Of a stretch of 64,000 nucleotides of DNA, positions 36,176 through 49,404 are shown piece by piece; position 1 is the stretch's first letter; every line of letters begins with the position of its first letter. This DNA is from Plotosus lineatus. Its lineage: Eukaryota; Chordata; Actinopteri; Siluriformes; Plotosidae. A model generated the notes under the pieces. That model saw only the letters and a program-made list of their open reading frames with translations. It had not been told where the DNA came from and searched no databases. A program made the position numbers and the translations under genes. The stretch spans positions 27,961,501 to 28,025,500 of the forward strand of contig CM045733.1 in the NCBI GenBank assembly GCA_024760905.1, given 5' to 3'.

Positions 36176-36784
36176 CCAGTGAAATGGGGGTAATAATTAC
36201 ATGCCGTTTGGTTCTCAAATGCTGACTTAAATAAATTTTGTATGAATCTTGAATTTAGTTTTATAAATTAAAATTCATACATTTCAATTTCCATGCAAAT
36301 TGTGTATTCTAAAGAATCAGTAGAGATGTTTTGTTATACACTCTATTAGCATTGCCAAATTGCTAATCATGAAAGAGGTCTATTGCTTCTATCAATAATA
36401 CAGACATTTCTCAGCACTCAACATGAGTTTCTAATGCTCAGGTAAACAATTATTAAATGCTAATGAATAGAGCATGACAAACAACCTTAACATTTCAAAT
36501 GGTTTAATGAACTTTTGCAATCGTACAACAGTTCGGCCCGCGCATTCAGGTGAAGGTTAAACAACCTCACTCGGAACATGACAGCCACCAACTTGACTTT
36601 CTGGACCTACTTTAGATCACGTGACAAGCAAACATGCTTGTGTATTACTATTCTTAGCTCATTAGCTGCCCAGGCTGAGTGCCAAAGTTAGTTCTTAATG
36701 AATGGAAATGGCGGAATGAGCTGATTCATTGCACTGTGGGCTTTCGTAATAAACTATCATGATATATATGTGTATGCACATATA

Positions 36785-39270
36785 ATGGAGGAAGTTACAC
36801 AAGTGTACGCACCTACATCCAGCCATAATAAGGAAGAAGTAGAAGAACTATATGGAGAAATTGAGGAAATAATGGAGAAGAAGAGAAGTCACTTCAAGAT
36901 CATTATGGGCAACTTCAACGCTAAAGTTGGGAAACATCATCGGAGCGACAGAAAGGTTGTCGGGCAGTTTGGCCTGGGAGAAAGAAATGAGAGAGGTACA
37001 AGGCTTGTGCAGTTCGCAACATCTAACAAGCTAAAGATCGCCAATACTCACTATTAGAAAAGGAAGATCAGGAAGTGGACATGGAGAAGCCCAATGGTAC
37101 AGTAAAGAATGAAATTGACTACATACTGGCAAACAAGAACAGTCCAAAATGTCGATGTTCTTCAAAGAGTAAACATCGGAAGTGATCATAGGATGGTCAG
37201 AGGCACCATTAATATGAACTTAAGAAGGGAGAGGAAAAAGTTAGTATGACCGAGAATAACCAAAGTCAACACAGAGGCTCTAATGCAGAAGACAATTGAA
37301 TTTCAACTAAAGCTAGGAAACCAATTCGAAGCACTACCAAGTGAAGAAATAGAGGAGATGACTCATGAACTCACAGAAGTCATCAAAACGTGTGCACCGG
37401 AAACTGCGGGGGAAAACAGCAAAGGAAGCAACGAGAAATTGAAACCTACAACAAAAGAATTACTGAGGAAAAGAAGGAAGATGGCAAGCAATGACCAAGA
37501 CGCCCGTATGAAGATTGAGTACTGCAAACTGTGCAACACCATCAGGAAGAAAATGAGAGAAGATCTCAGAAAACACAATACCACGAAAGTGAAAGAAGCA
37601 ATAGAGAACGGAAAAGGACTGCAATAAGCAAATAGCACAGGTCGGAAAGTTATGATAACAGCACTTCAGGAAGAAGATGGAACCCTCACCACCAACAGGG
37701 AAAGAATCGTGGAGAGGTGTTCAGAGTTCTATGAAAACTTATACAAAGAGACAGCCAGTAACATCATGCGATCCCAAGTGGAAGAAGTACCTCCGATCCT
37801 AGACAGTGAAATTGAAACGGCGATGAAAAGTATTAAAAACAACAAATCATCTGGAGAAGATCAAATCGTGATGGAAATGCTGAGAGCGAGAGGAGATATT
37901 GTTTGCCGAAAGCTGAGAGTACTATTCAACAAAGTGCTGACAAAAGAACAGGTACCAAAGGAGTGGAAGAATGCCATCATCACTCTCATCTTCAAAAAAT
38001 GGAATAGGAAAGACCTTGCAAACTACAGACCCATCAGTTTGCTCTACCAAGTCTAAAAACTATTCATGAAGATCTTGAAAAATAGACTGACCGAAACAAG
38101 CCGCATACTGACGAGGACACTCCACGATTGACCACTTGCAAACAGTAACACAGATACTCGAGAAGACCAACGAATACAACATACCCATATGCATGGCATT
38201 TGTAGACTATGAGCTATAAGGCAGTCTTCAAAGCACTAAATTCGAATGGTATCAAGGGCAAATACATCAACATCATCAATGAAATATATGAGGGAGGAAC
38301 AGCGCAAGTGAAAACTGAATTACTTGGAAGGAAAATTAACATCATGAAGGGAGTCAGGCAAGGTGACATTTTATCGTCAGTGATGTTCACAGCAGCATTC
38401 GAAGAAATATTCAGAAGAACAGAAGACTGAGCCGGGATAAACATCAACGGGGAAAAGCTAAACAATATGAGGTTTGCAGATGATATTATCCTGTTTGCGG
38501 AAACCGAGGAACAACTAGAAAGAATGCTGCAGAACCTGAACATGAAAGGCAAGAAAGATGGCATGAAGATGAATAAAAAGAAAACAAAAATTATGTCCAA
38601 TGACGTGGCAAGAAGAAGAAGAAGAAGAAATGGAACATCAATCAAGGGCGAACAAATTGAAGAGGCAGATGAATACAAGTACTTGGGAAGACTGTTGACA
38701 CCAGGCAACGAGATGGCCAGAGAAATCGAGGAAAGGACAACAGCAGGCTAAAAGGGATTTAGTCAGTACAGCATTTTTCTAAAAGACAAAAAGATGCCCA
38801 TTTGCCTGAAAAAGAAGATCATGGATACGATCATACTGCCATAGATGACGTATGGAGCGGAGAAATGGGCACGAACAAAGCACCAAAAAGAGAAATTAGC
38901 AGTAGCCCAAAGAAGCATGGAATGCTTATGGAATGCAATGCTTAGAGTCACGAGAACAGAGAAAATCAGGAACAAAGAAATGAGAGCATGCACAAAGGTG
39001 AAAGACATCATTAAAAAAGTAGTGGAGGCGAAAGGCCAGTGGGCTGGACATCTAGCCCGAATGAGCACCGATAAATGAGCCAAAAAAGTAACAGAGTGGA
39101 CACCGAGAGATAAGAAGAGAAGGAGATGCATACCGAAGTGTAGCTGGAGAGACGAAATCGAGCACAAGATGGATGTAGTTGGCTTAAGATTGGCGAAATT
39201 GGGAATGTACGTGGAGGCCATCCGCCAGCAGTGGTGCGACAGAGTGAGAGAAGAAGAAGAAAAGGAAGTG
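36785..39270 (+). mobile_element. Decayed RTE-like LINE, 5'-truncated
   Basis: The plus strand encodes endonuclease VTQVYAPTSSHNKEE, HFKIIMGNFNAKVGKHHRSD and NEIDYILANKN. Reverse-transcriptase motifs follow: [50 protein letters not shown] (motif B) and NMRFADDIILFAETEEQLER (motif C, FADD). The C-terminal part has DEYKYLGRLLTP, WAGHLARMSTDK and a GAGAGAAGAAGAAGAAAAGG end. Many stops and frameshifts break it (for example after LLYQV, RRTED and TTAG). FNAKVG has GNFN where GDFN is usual. No target duplication was found. Confidence 0.85.
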
Positions 39271-39880
39271 TATATATTGTCCGTACATGTTCACACAGTG
39301 ATAAAGTAGTTGTGGGAACTTGTACACTTTACAGGGCACAGATGTTACCAGCATGAGAACACATTTCATTTATCAGTCACTTCTGATATATGCTGATAAA
39401 GGATTATTGCATACTCACGTTGTGTGTGACAAGATACTGTCATAGAATCTTGGTGTGGTTGTAACGTTATTTTTTTCTGTTTCATAGGTAATTATGAATG
39501 TTAGTTTGATTCCCTTGATCTGCTGTGATGCCATATGAGATCCTATGGTTAGAATATATTAAAAATATGAATTTTTGCTTCTACATACCAGCACAGCATT
39601 TATGTTCTAATCTATTAATGTCTCAAGTCTCTGAAAGTCTTCAGCATACAGTACAGCATCTGATCGATTAAGATACTCAACCCATTTTTAGGTAGGAAAA
39701 AACTTATCCTTGCTACAGGGAGTCATTTCACCTGGGTTTTAAGTACAGCTGTAATCAAGACAATTACACAGTTGTTAGCACTTTCACCTCACTGAAACAA
39801 GGTTCAAGCCTCATGGCCAGTGAGGGTGGTAATTATTTCCCCGTGCTTCAGTGGGTTTCCTTCCACAATCCAAAACCATG

Positions 39881-42620
39881 TCTTCTTCTTCTTCTTCTTT
39901 TCCTTTCGGCTTTTCCCTTCAGGGGTTGCCACAGCAAACCATTCGCCTCCATCTCACCCTATCCTCTGAATCTTCTACTCTTACTCCAACTACCTTCATG
40001 TCCTCCTTCACCACATCCATGAATCTTCTCTTTGGTCTTCCTCTCGGCCTTCTGCCTGGTAGGTACAACCTCAGCATCCTACTACCAATATACTCACCAT
40101 CCCTCCTCAGTACATGTCCAAACCATCTCGATCTAGCCTCTCTGACTTTATCTCCAAAACCTCTTACATGTGCTGTCCCTCTGATGTACTCATTCGTGAT
40201 CCTATCCATCCTCGTTACTCCCAAAAAGAAACTCAACATTTTCATCTCTGCTACCTCCAGCTCAGAATCCTGTCTATTCCCCAGGGCCACTGTTTCTAAA
40301 CCACACAACACTGCTGACCTCATCACCGTCTTGTACACTTTTCCTTTCATTCTTGCCGATACCCTCCTATCACGCATCACACCGGATACTTTTTTCCAAC
40401 CATTCCAACCTGCCTGCACACGTTTCTTCACCTCTTTTCCACACTCTCCATTGCTCTGGATTGTTGGGCCTAAGTACTTTAAATCCTCCACCTTCTTTAT
40501 CTCTGCTCCCTGTAACCTCACCGTTCCTCTTGGGTCCTTGTCGTTCACACACATGTATTCTGTCTTACTGAGGCTAACCTTCATTCCTCTCCTTCCAGGG
40601 CATACCTCCACCTCTCTAGATTTCCCTGCACTTGTTCTCTGCTCTCACTACAGATCACAATGTCATCTGCAAACATCATAGTCCATGGAGATGCTTGTCT
40701 AAACTCGTCTGTCAGTCTGTCCATCACCATAGCAAACAAGAAGGGGCTGAGAGCTGACCGTTGATGCAGTCCCACCTCCACCTTGAACTCTTCTGTCACA
40801 CCGACAGCACACCTCACCACTGTCTTACATCTCTCATACATGTCCTGCACCACTCTAACATATTTCTCTGCCACTCCAGACTTCCTCATGCAATACCACA
40901 GTTCCTCTCTCGGCACCCTGTTATATGCTTTCTCCAGATCCACAAAGGTGCAATGCAGCTTGTTCTGACCTTCTCTGTACTTCTCTATTAACATCCTCAA
41001 AGCAAACACTGCAACTGTGGTGCTCTTTCTTGGCATGAAACCAACCTGTTGTTCACAAAATGCTGACCTCTGCCCGTAGTCTAGCTTCCACTATTCTTTC
41101 CCATAACTTCATCGTATGGCTCATCAACTTAATCCCTCTGTAGTTGCCACAACTCTGCACATCTCCCTTGTTCTTAAAAATGGGCACCAGCACACTTCTC
41201 CATTCCTCCGGCATTCTCTCACTCTCTAAGACCTTGTTGAATGTTCTTGTCAGAAAATCTACTACTACCTCTCCTAGACACTCCTATACCTCCACCGGTA
41301 TGTCATCAGGACCAACTTCCTTTCCACTCTTCATCCTCTTCAATGCCCTCCTCACTTCACCCATACTAATCTTTGCGACTTCCTGGTCCTCAACAGTGAT
41401 CTCTTCTACTCTTTTTTCTCTCTCTAATTTTCCTCATTCTTCAGCTCTTCAAAGTACTTTTTCCTTCTTTCCAACACACTTCTGTCATCAGTCAACAAGT
41501 TTCGCACTGTCCTTAATCCCTCTAACTTGCTGCACGTCCTTCCCATCTCCATTTCTCTGCTGTGCCAACCTGTATAAATCATTTTCTCCCTCCTTACTGT
41601 ACAACCTAGCATACAAGTCATCATACGCTCTCTGTTTGGCCTTTGACACCGCTACCTTCGCCTTACGCTGTGTCTCCCTGTACTCCTGTTTACTCTCTTC
41701 TGTCCTCTCTATGTCCCATTTCTCCTAAGCTAACCTCTTCTTTTGTACACACTCCTGCACTTCCTCATTCCACCACAAAGTCTCCTTATCTAGTGTCCTT
41801 CCAGGGGACACGCCAAGTACTCTCCTACCGGTCTCCCTGATCACATTAGCTGTAGTTGTCCAGTCATCTGGAAGCACTTCCTGACCACCTGTTTCAACTC
41901 CTCCTTGAAGACAACACGACACTTCCTTTTTCAGCTTCCACTACTTTGTCTTCTGCTCTGCCTTTGCCTTCTTCACCTTTCTTAGCATCAGCATCATCCT
42001 GCACACCACCATCCTATGCTGTTTGGCAACACTCTCACCCATTACTACTTTGCAGTCACTGACTTCCTTCAAATTACATCGCCTATACAAGATGTAGTCT
42101 ACCTGTGTGCTCCTACCTCCAGTTTTATAAGTCACCCTATGCTCCTCTCTCTTCTGGAAGAAAGTATTCACCACAGCCATTTCCATCCTTTTTGCAAAAT
42201 CTATCAACATCTGCCCTTCTGTGTTCCTGTCCTGGATACCAAACCTGCCAATCACTTCCTCGTCCCCCCTGTTGCCTGCACCAAAATGCCCATTGAAGTC
42301 TACACCAACGATCATTCTTTCACCTCTGGGGGTACTCTGCATCACTTCATCTAACTCACTCCAGAATCTCTCCTCTTCCAGCTCACATCCTGCCTGTGGG
42401 GCATAAGCACTAACAACATTGAGAATCACACCTTCAATTTCTAACTTGAAACTCATCACTCTGTCTGACACTCTTTTCACTTCTCAAACATTCCTGACCA
42501 ACCCCTCCTTCAAGATGACTCCTTCTCCATTTCTCTTCCCATCCACACCATGAAAAAACAGCTTAAACCCCGCTCCTAAGCTTCTAGCCTTGCTACCTTT
42601 CCACCTGGTCTCCTGAACAG
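39881..42620 (-). mobile_element. RTE-clade LINE, near full ORF2, target duplication present
   Basis: The target duplication TCCAAAACCATG (39869-39880) versus TCCAAAAACATG (42621-42632) has one mismatch. The 3' end on the minus strand is TTTGCTGTGGCAACCCCTGA, AGGGAAAAGCCGAAAGGAAA and a (GAA)n tail. The 5' end starts within the endonuclease (TRWKGSKARSLGAGFKLFFH). The 2.74-kb length is close to complete for RTE elements, which lack a long ORF1. Confidence 0.9.
39919..42610 (-). pseudogene. RTE ORF2 (endonuclease, reverse transcriptase), broken
   Basis: Minus-strand order: endonuclease 41941-42480 with NVVSAYAPQAGCELEEERFW, MIVGVDFNGHFGAGNRGDEE, STQVDYILYRRCNL and AKQHRMVV. A linker follows at 41424-41922. 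The reverse transcriptase has CGNYRGIKLMSHTMKLWERI, TFVDLEKAYNRVPREELWYC (motif A), GLHQRSALSPFLFAMVMDRL (motif B, with R where G is usual) and MMFADDIVICSESREQV (motif C). The C-terminus 39919-40611 has VEDLKYLGPTIQSNGECGKE and GHVLRRDGEYIGSRMLRLYL, ending RMVCCGNP and a stop. Stops and frameshifts near 42482, 41930, 41040 and 40600 inactivate it. Confidence 0.88.
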
Positions 42621-44014
42621 TCCAAAAACATGTATATTAGGCTAATTGGCTGTTCAAATTGCCCCTAGACGTAAATGAGAGTATGGATTATTTTGTGTGT
42701 GTTGGCTCTGTGATCTGGCAAGACCCAATTTTCACCCAGATTCAGCTGGGATAGTCTTTCCTGTGATCCCAATAAAGGTTAGTAATAAAGCAGTTCAGAA
42801 AATGGCATGAGATGAGATTTAGTTCATTCAAAATATTCAAAATAAAACACCCTTTTGACAGACTTAAAAATTCTATAAAATTCATCACTGGGTTAAAAAT
42901 GGCTTAAAATAAACACCTTTCACTGGCGAAAGTCATCTTGAGCCTTGTAAGACCTTAAGACTTTGTAAGATCAACATGAAGTTAACCTTTGGACTTCTGG
43001 ACGTCATGAAAATTTTAGTTAAAAATATAATATTGAGTATCCCTAAAGGTACAACAGAAAATCACCTCAGGTTCAAATCTTGGATGATCACACAGCCACC
43101 CATGGCTAGCAGCTTAAAAGACAACATGACCTCTTTCTTGTCACTTACAGCAACACAAGCCAATTATTTGCATATGAAGGTTGGTGGATAGTCTTTTCTG
43201 AATGTGTTACGCCACTCCTGTTGTTCCATAAGCAGCAGTTTAAAAATGCAGCGAGCTGGCACCACACGCCTCAGAGGAAACACATGGTGGCCTTCGTCCT
43301 TCCTGATTGTTATCTATCATGAGACAAGGATGGTAGTGGGATTATTCTCCCTAAATTTCCGAGAAATAAAAACATAAAATAAAATAAATTCAAAATAAAT
43401 AAATTGATGTCCTGTAATCAGACACACGAATATAAGTCTAGAGAAATCATTGTGCTCATTTTCAAAGATACACTAATTAAAACAACTCCAAATTTTAACT
43501 CCATGTCTTCAGAACAAATTGCTTTTTGGCAATGTGTGATCTGTCTTCTGACTCAGTTTACGCCTTGGAACTCAACACAAAAATATCAATAACCCAGAAT
43601 CCTGTGTCACTTGGATAGATTCAGTAATGCTGTAAAAATGAAATTGAAATTAAGAGAAATTACTGTATTTTTTGAGCCAATATAAGGCACAATATCAATG
43701 AACAACGACCGGACGGACCCGGCACATGCATAAGGCGCATCGGATTATAAGGCGCACCAAGTGAAACAAAACTCAGATAAGTCAAACTTGATTCAACTCT
43801 CACAAAACCACTTAACATTGTTCAGTTGTAACACATAAAATAATACACGTCACAATAACTCTCAACATTGTTTAGCTGTAACAATATAGAACAATAAATT
43901 CACGTTTTCAGTTCTTCCACAAAACCGTCAAATTCTTGATTTTCAGTGTCTGAGTTTAACAGTTGCACGAGTTGGACATAAACCCTCTATTTTTTAAATT
44001 ATTTTATTATAATA

Positions 44015-45316
44015 CAGAAGTACCTTGACTTAAGAGTTTCTTTTATAATGAATTTTCCATGATACAAGGTTTGATCCCACCAAAAATCTGCCCTATCCAA
44101 CGAGCAAAGTTTTGATTTACAAGCTCTGCTGGGGAACTGGCTTTTCCAGCCGATTAGCCTCGTATTCTTCCACGTGTATTCCTCCGTGCTCCAAGAACGC
44201 CTTGTGCAGTGCTTCTCAATTATTTTCTGTGACGCCCCCTCTCGGAAGAAAAAAAAACATTTCACGCGCCCCCTGATAATTATTCCCATAGGAAATAACA
44301 GAAAAGCAATTCATCCGTTCCAACCCTCTCCAAAGCTCATATAACCTGCCACAAACACAAAAATTTGACCTAATATATTAAAGATAAACATATAAACAAA
44401 ACAATAAATATTTCATCATAATACATGTACATTAACATTAACAATGATTAATAATAAAGAATAATAAAACAAGAATAAACAATAAGTCAACCAGTCCGAT
44501 CATCGACTGCGGTGAAGATGTCACGTGGGCAGGCATGAAATGGTGCGTAACAGAGAAGGGGAATTTTGTGCATGTGCTTGCTACAAATGCCAGCGAGGAA
44601 ATGCTTGTGGTGAGATCCCACAAGGCCAATACTTCTCAAATAGTATTGCAGTGGTGAGATGCCCGAGTGAGGGGGGGGGGGGGGGGGGTGACCCTGGGGA
44701 ACATGCTTTTTTGCCATACTGTACTAGAATTAAGTGTAATTGTACATCCTCTACAGTAGGTAGTAGGGGCGCTCGCACTGTTCTTTATGGTGCTTTTTCC
44801 TTACACAGTATGGCAAAAAAAAACAAGTTCCCCAGGGTCATTCACCCCCCCCCCCTTTTGAGAAGCACTGGCCTTGTCGGCGCTCACCACGAGCCTTTCT
44901 TCGCTGGCATTTGCAGCGTGCACATGCACAAAATTCTCCTCCTCCTCTGTTATGCACCACCTCATGCCTGCCCATGTGACAGCTTCACTCCCACGTGATA
45001 TCTTTGCCACAATCAATGATCGGAGGGGTTCATTGACTTATTGTTTATTTCTGTTTTATTATTATTAATTATTACTATTGCTAATGTACATGTATTGTTC
45101 TCTTTATGAAATACTTATTGTTCTTACATGTTTATCTTTAATATATTAGATCAAATATTCGTCTTTGTGGCAGGTTATATGAGTTTGGGAGAGGGTTGGA
45201 ATGGATTAGTTGGTTTTCTATTATTTCCTCTAAGGAATTTTGTTTAATCTAAAGAACATTTTGAACTACAAGCTTGCTATGGGAATGGATTCATTTCGTA
45301 AGTCACTGTACCACTG
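44015..45316. mobile_element. pogo-type element (GTACCTTGACTTA family), copy 2, giant palindrome
   Basis: TA-flanked ends read CAGAAGTACCTTGACTTAAG and, reversed, CAGTGGTACAGTGACTTACG. It shares CAATAAGTCAACCAGTCC and ATCGACTGCGGTGAAGAT with 9088-10217. Most of the element is one inverted repeat. No transposase is seen; poly-G and poly-C runs pair between the arms. Confidence 0.75.
44282..45238. repeat. Inverted repeat, arms about 435 bp, 82-bp loop
   Basis: The left arm 44282-44723 and right arm 44806-45238 are near reverse complements throughout. Matching pairs include CCGTTCCAACCCTCTCC/GGAGAGGGTTGGAATGG, CACGTGGGCAGGCATGA/CATGCCTGCCCATGTG, GCCAGCGAGGAA/TTCGCTGGC and TTTTTGCCATACTGT/ACAGTATGGCAAAAA. 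Differences are mostly point changes and small indels. Confidence 0.85.
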
Positions 45317-46816
45317 TATTTTATTATCCATTATTTCCTCACGTATGGAGTCAGATCAATAGAGACGGAGATTAGAAGTCTTCCGGGTCGTGATCTAAAC
45401 TTCTCTCAGCTACGCGTCCTTAAAGAGACAGCGCATTCACAGTAACAAACAAGGCAGCGCCCATTTGTATTGTGTTCGTTACAGAACAGAGGTCATTACT
45501 CTTAAGGACCTGTATCCATGTAACTTTAAATTCAAGAAGGTTAATCCCAGGTCTCAGTAGGACACCTGTAGCAGTGCTTTATCCAGGTGATAAACGTGAG
45601 ACTCTGATTAAGCCAGTTGAGCTTCCTGAGGGTAGAGACGGAGATTAGGTGGAAAAACCACTCACGTATTACTCAGCAAGTCACCTGACTGTGATGGTAG
45701 TAATGCTGGTATTTGGACATAGAGCCCAGATCCCTCTAACTTACGACCTATTGACACCAATATCTAGCGATTGGAGTTCTTTGGTTAGTCCACCCAGAAT
45801 GATGGTAAGCTATGAATTAGTTTGCTTCACATAGATTTTGATGGTGTCCGAGAGATGGAGTCGCATGGCTTCATCCACACATAAGGCACAACAGATTATA
45901 AGGTGCACCGTCAATTTTTTTAAAAAGATTAACAGCTTTAAAGTGCACCTTGTGGTCCGAAAAATATTGTAGTTAAAGTTTCTGCCTGAGAAGTATTGCA
46001 GGTGAAGAGTTTGTTTTTGGTTTTTTGGGATTTTTTTGCTACATATCACAAGGGCACAAATGAGCAACTTGGTTTGCTTCTATGGAGACAGTAATTATAA
46101 GGTAATCTTTGCAAAAGAACCACTCTTTCAGACCTGAGCAACTGCTCATGCTTTTTCTTCATATCAATTTAAATCAAAGTTCTTTTTATAGTAGCTAATT
46201 AAAAATCAGCTGGACTTCAAGGTCAGATATTTTATTATAAAGGCTCCACTGAGGAGGGAGGCAAATGAAATGTAATTATTTCTAATGATGCCCTTCACCA
46301 CATTCAAAGTTTTCAGAATTCATTAATCAAGTCACATTCCTAATCTTAATAAACTTGGTTATTTTCTCAAAGTTGATTGCAAAAGGATTCATTTCACAAG
46401 TTTGTAATAAGGTGACAGCAAGAAGTCTTCTGTGGTAAAACAGCTAAATAGAGCTTAGAGGTGCTGTTAAGACATGCTGTGATGAGATAAGGACATCCTG
46501 CACTTATGGAAAAAGGCAGAATGTGAGGGAAACTAAACATGGTTAATTCTGGAGTAAGACTGATATTAAAGCTTTTGAGGACAAGTTTAGCAAATGCCAC
46601 TGGGCTACAACTGAAGCCAAAGAGGTATAAATGGGAGTTAAGAGGGACCACCTGATGACAGATTTGTTATAAGCTCTACCATATTTTTGCTGCGGTGTAA
46701 TAAACTGGAATGAAAAAGAAAGTTTGCTCATAGTCATTTCTCGACAAAGCCAACAAATAATTTGCTTCTTATATCTGAGATACAGTGCTGCCTAATAAAG
46801 GTGTGAATAGTGGTTA

Positions 46817-47075
46817 TTCACTGCCCCCCCAATGCAGCTTACTGGGTTATGAAAGGCCGGCCATGTCCCTCACTGTCTATGGTGAGGGGCATGTAAAAGA
46901 ATCATTGCTGACTTTTGTAAAGAGTAGGCTGCAAAGCCGTCAGCGTGTTTCTGTCCCTTGCTAAAGGGTTGTGTCAGGAAGGGCATCCGAGGAAAAAACC
47001 TATGCCAAATGAAACGTGCGAATCATTCGCTGTGGCGACCCCTGAAAAAGGAAAAAAAAGTCGAAAGGAAATCTC
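46817..47075 (+). mobile_element. tRNA-SINE with RTE-type tail, 5'-truncated
   Basis: Body and tail match the SINE at 391-750 and 9268-9611: CATGTAAAAGAATCATTGCT, AGGAAGGGCATCCGAG, CATTCGCTGTGGCGACCCCT, AAAAGTCGAAAGGAAA. The tRNA-like head is missing. 45975-46815 before it shows no gene. Confidence 0.8.
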
Positions 47076-47149
47076 TCATAGTTTAGAATGCACCATCTAT
47101 AATACTATGGAGAAACAGTGTATAAATTAAAAGTGAATTGGAAATGGCA

Positions 47150-47235
47150 TAGTGGCATGCCCTGCCTTCGCCTGGAGTTAGCGGAGATAGGCTCCAGCTT
47201 TGACCCTTGAAAGATAAAGTGGTTTGGCAAATAAA
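47150..47235 (+). mobile_element. L2-type LINE 3' tail
   Basis: CCCTGCCTTCGCCTGGAGTT, GATAGGCTCCAGCTTTGACC and GATAAAGTGGTTTGGCAAAT form a typical fish L2-like 3' end. 47236-48480 beyond shows no gene. Confidence 0.7.
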
Positions 47236-48529
47236 GGAATAATAATAATGGTTTTGGAGCCAGTAAGGTGATATATCATTCCCAGAGCATAATCATGATA
47301 CATAACTCAAAAGATTTCTCCGCCCGATCTCTACGGGTGCGTTGTCTTGGGTTTAAGTAGTGCAGAGTTGAAAAGGTTTATACAGTTTGCAATATGAGGC
47401 GTTAGAGCCTCCATTTCTGCTCCTATCAATAAATCAAGGTCTTACATTAAAATACATGATCGTTTGTTAGATTGGTGAGGACTAACCGAAAGGGAATCTT
47501 CATTTGTAAACTGAAGCTCTAAGGTGAACAATGCTGCTGTCAGCATTCCAAACCATGTTCCAAAATACAGATTGGAAATCATTTGGACTGACTACACTGA
47601 GAATTATCTGATACAACCTAATGGATTTTGGTACACTTTTTAATATGTAAATGAGACTGTTTGATTGAAATCCAATAATCTAAACTTCATTGGGGCTATT
47701 TAATGCCTACAATAAGCGTGTTTATCAACAGTTAACCCTGCACACTATTTTACACTGTAGACTGAATGAAAATTACAAACTTGTCCCTTTCCTGCCCCAA
47801 AGCCTGGAATGAGAGCCCATATAGAAGGTTTCAACATAAAAAATGCATAACCTTCCTTCTTATCTTTCCTGAACAAAGAGAACAACCTGCATTTTGACGC
47901 AGTAGCTAAGGAGACATCAGGCAATACATTATTACTCTGTCAATCAATAATAAACTCTGCATTAACAAATGTGGTGTTATCAGAGCAGAGCAAGTTGATA
48001 AAAGTTTTCTTTTGATATGCAAATGATCTGCAACAGATGTAATACTTGCTAATCTATGATAACGAAAGCCCTTTTACAATAATCAAACTAGCTTTTCAAG
48101 CATATCCAGTCTCCACAATTGCTTGTTAACAGCCTTTCTTCCTTTTTCAATATGTGAGCTGTACACGTATGAGAAAAAGATATTAGCAATGGAACATTTC
48201 ATTCCATGTCACCTCAACCAGTGGCCCATATTGACCATCTCAGAATTTCATGAGATATATGTGTGCAGGGTCCTATTCCAAAATCCTGTGGTCCCAAAGT
48301 CCTAGTCCTCTCAAATTTAGACGTTCCACCTGCCTTTGGACTTCTTGGATGTTGAATCACACCGGAAATCACACACGCGCGTGCGTGCTTGTGTTGACCA
48401 TGTCTTCTTAGCAGAGGTATATTCTTACAAATGTTTAAAGAAGATTAAAAAGCCTGAGTCAAAAACTCATGAAACAACAGTAACTTTGTCCTTTACACAA
48501 AAAGCATTATGGGAGTTGCAGCTCCATAA

Positions 48530-48771
48530 TAGCCAATGGGAGGGAGCTGCGTCATCCCTCCTCGCCAATGGGTGGCTAGCGGGGTGGGATGTTGGAAGAT
48601 AGTCAATGAGAAAGCAGCTCATGCATTGTTTGAATGGCGCGTTTGAATGTTTGAATGGCGTGTTTCGTAAGGAGAACTTGTTTCGTATACAGAGACAAAA
48701 AATTTTTGAAAATGTTTTTCATAACCTGGATTTTTTGTTTGCTGGGACTAATGCAAGGTGAGGTCTCACTG
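48530..48771 (-). mobile_element. pogo-type MITE fragment, CAGTCGGCCCC-related
   Basis: It ends CAAGGTGAGGTCTCACTG plus TA on the plus strand. The interior GGGTGGGATGTTGGAAGATA, GTCAATGAGAAAGCAGC is the reverse complement of segments in the copy at 11004-11827. The far end is missing. 48775-49400 beyond shows no gene; a frame at 48655-48894 partly overlaps the element. Confidence 0.6.
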
Positions 48772-49404
48772 TACATTGATCTCAAGAACAGCCTAACTGC
48801 TCGTAAAAATGTCGGAATTCCGCAAATTATCGGAAAAATCTCATCTATGCATGATAAAGAGACAATCATTTCAGATCTGGTTGTCCTCCTTTGAACTCTG
48901 ATGGGGCAAGAGAAGGTTTGAGAGGCTAATCAGAAGAAGGAGAATGCATGGGAGGACCAAACATTCAGTGCATTGCAACATCAGTTTTACCTTCTATAGT
49001 AAGATGTGCAGTTCTAAAAATTGCCCCAAAGAACCTGAGCCACCTGATATTTCTCTTCTGCGTTTCTCCATGCTGGTCCCAGCAATCACTCAATATGTCA
49101 CCAGGTTATTTTTATTTTCAAAAGTTTTTTTTTTTTTTTTAAATAAATAAATAAATAAAAATAACTGTTCAGAGTGACTTAATTGCTTTTGAACACATTG
49201 CACATACCAGTCAGTGGCAAAACAAGTCATTAGAGTGTGTAAAAAGTAGAAGAAGAACCCAATTAAAGAAATGAGACAACAATACTTGGTCACTTATTGA
49301 AGAAAATGATTTAACATTGCTTATCTGTGAGTGGCAAAAGTATGTGAAACTTTGCTTTCTGACCCCATTGTGCAGTTAGAACTGTAAATGTAGCTGAAAG
49401 TGGG

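Larger units (their letters stand above)
39775..42820 (+). mobile_element. Old SINE/L2-like repeat split by an RTE insertion
   Basis: The left part (39775-39880) has TTTCCCCGTGCTTCAGTGGG and TTCCACAATCCAAAACCATG. The right part (42621-42820) resumes TCCAAAAACATGTATATTAG, then TTCAGCTGGGATAGTCTTTC. Joined, they follow the order of the L2-related repeat. The LINE at 39881-42620 lies between. Confidence 0.75.
43663..45969 (-). mobile_element. pogo-type transposon, ATAAGGCGCA family, copy 2, split
   Basis: The ends read CTGTATTTTTTGAGCCAATA and, reversed, CTACAATATTTTTCGGACCA, flanked by TA. GGATTATAAGGCGCACC lies near each end. A region matching the acidic transposase C-terminus of copy 1 is at about 43910-43960. 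A second pogo-type element (44015-45316) is inserted in it. Its right half retains GAGACGGAGATTAGAAGTCT, also seen in copy 3. Confidence 0.75.
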
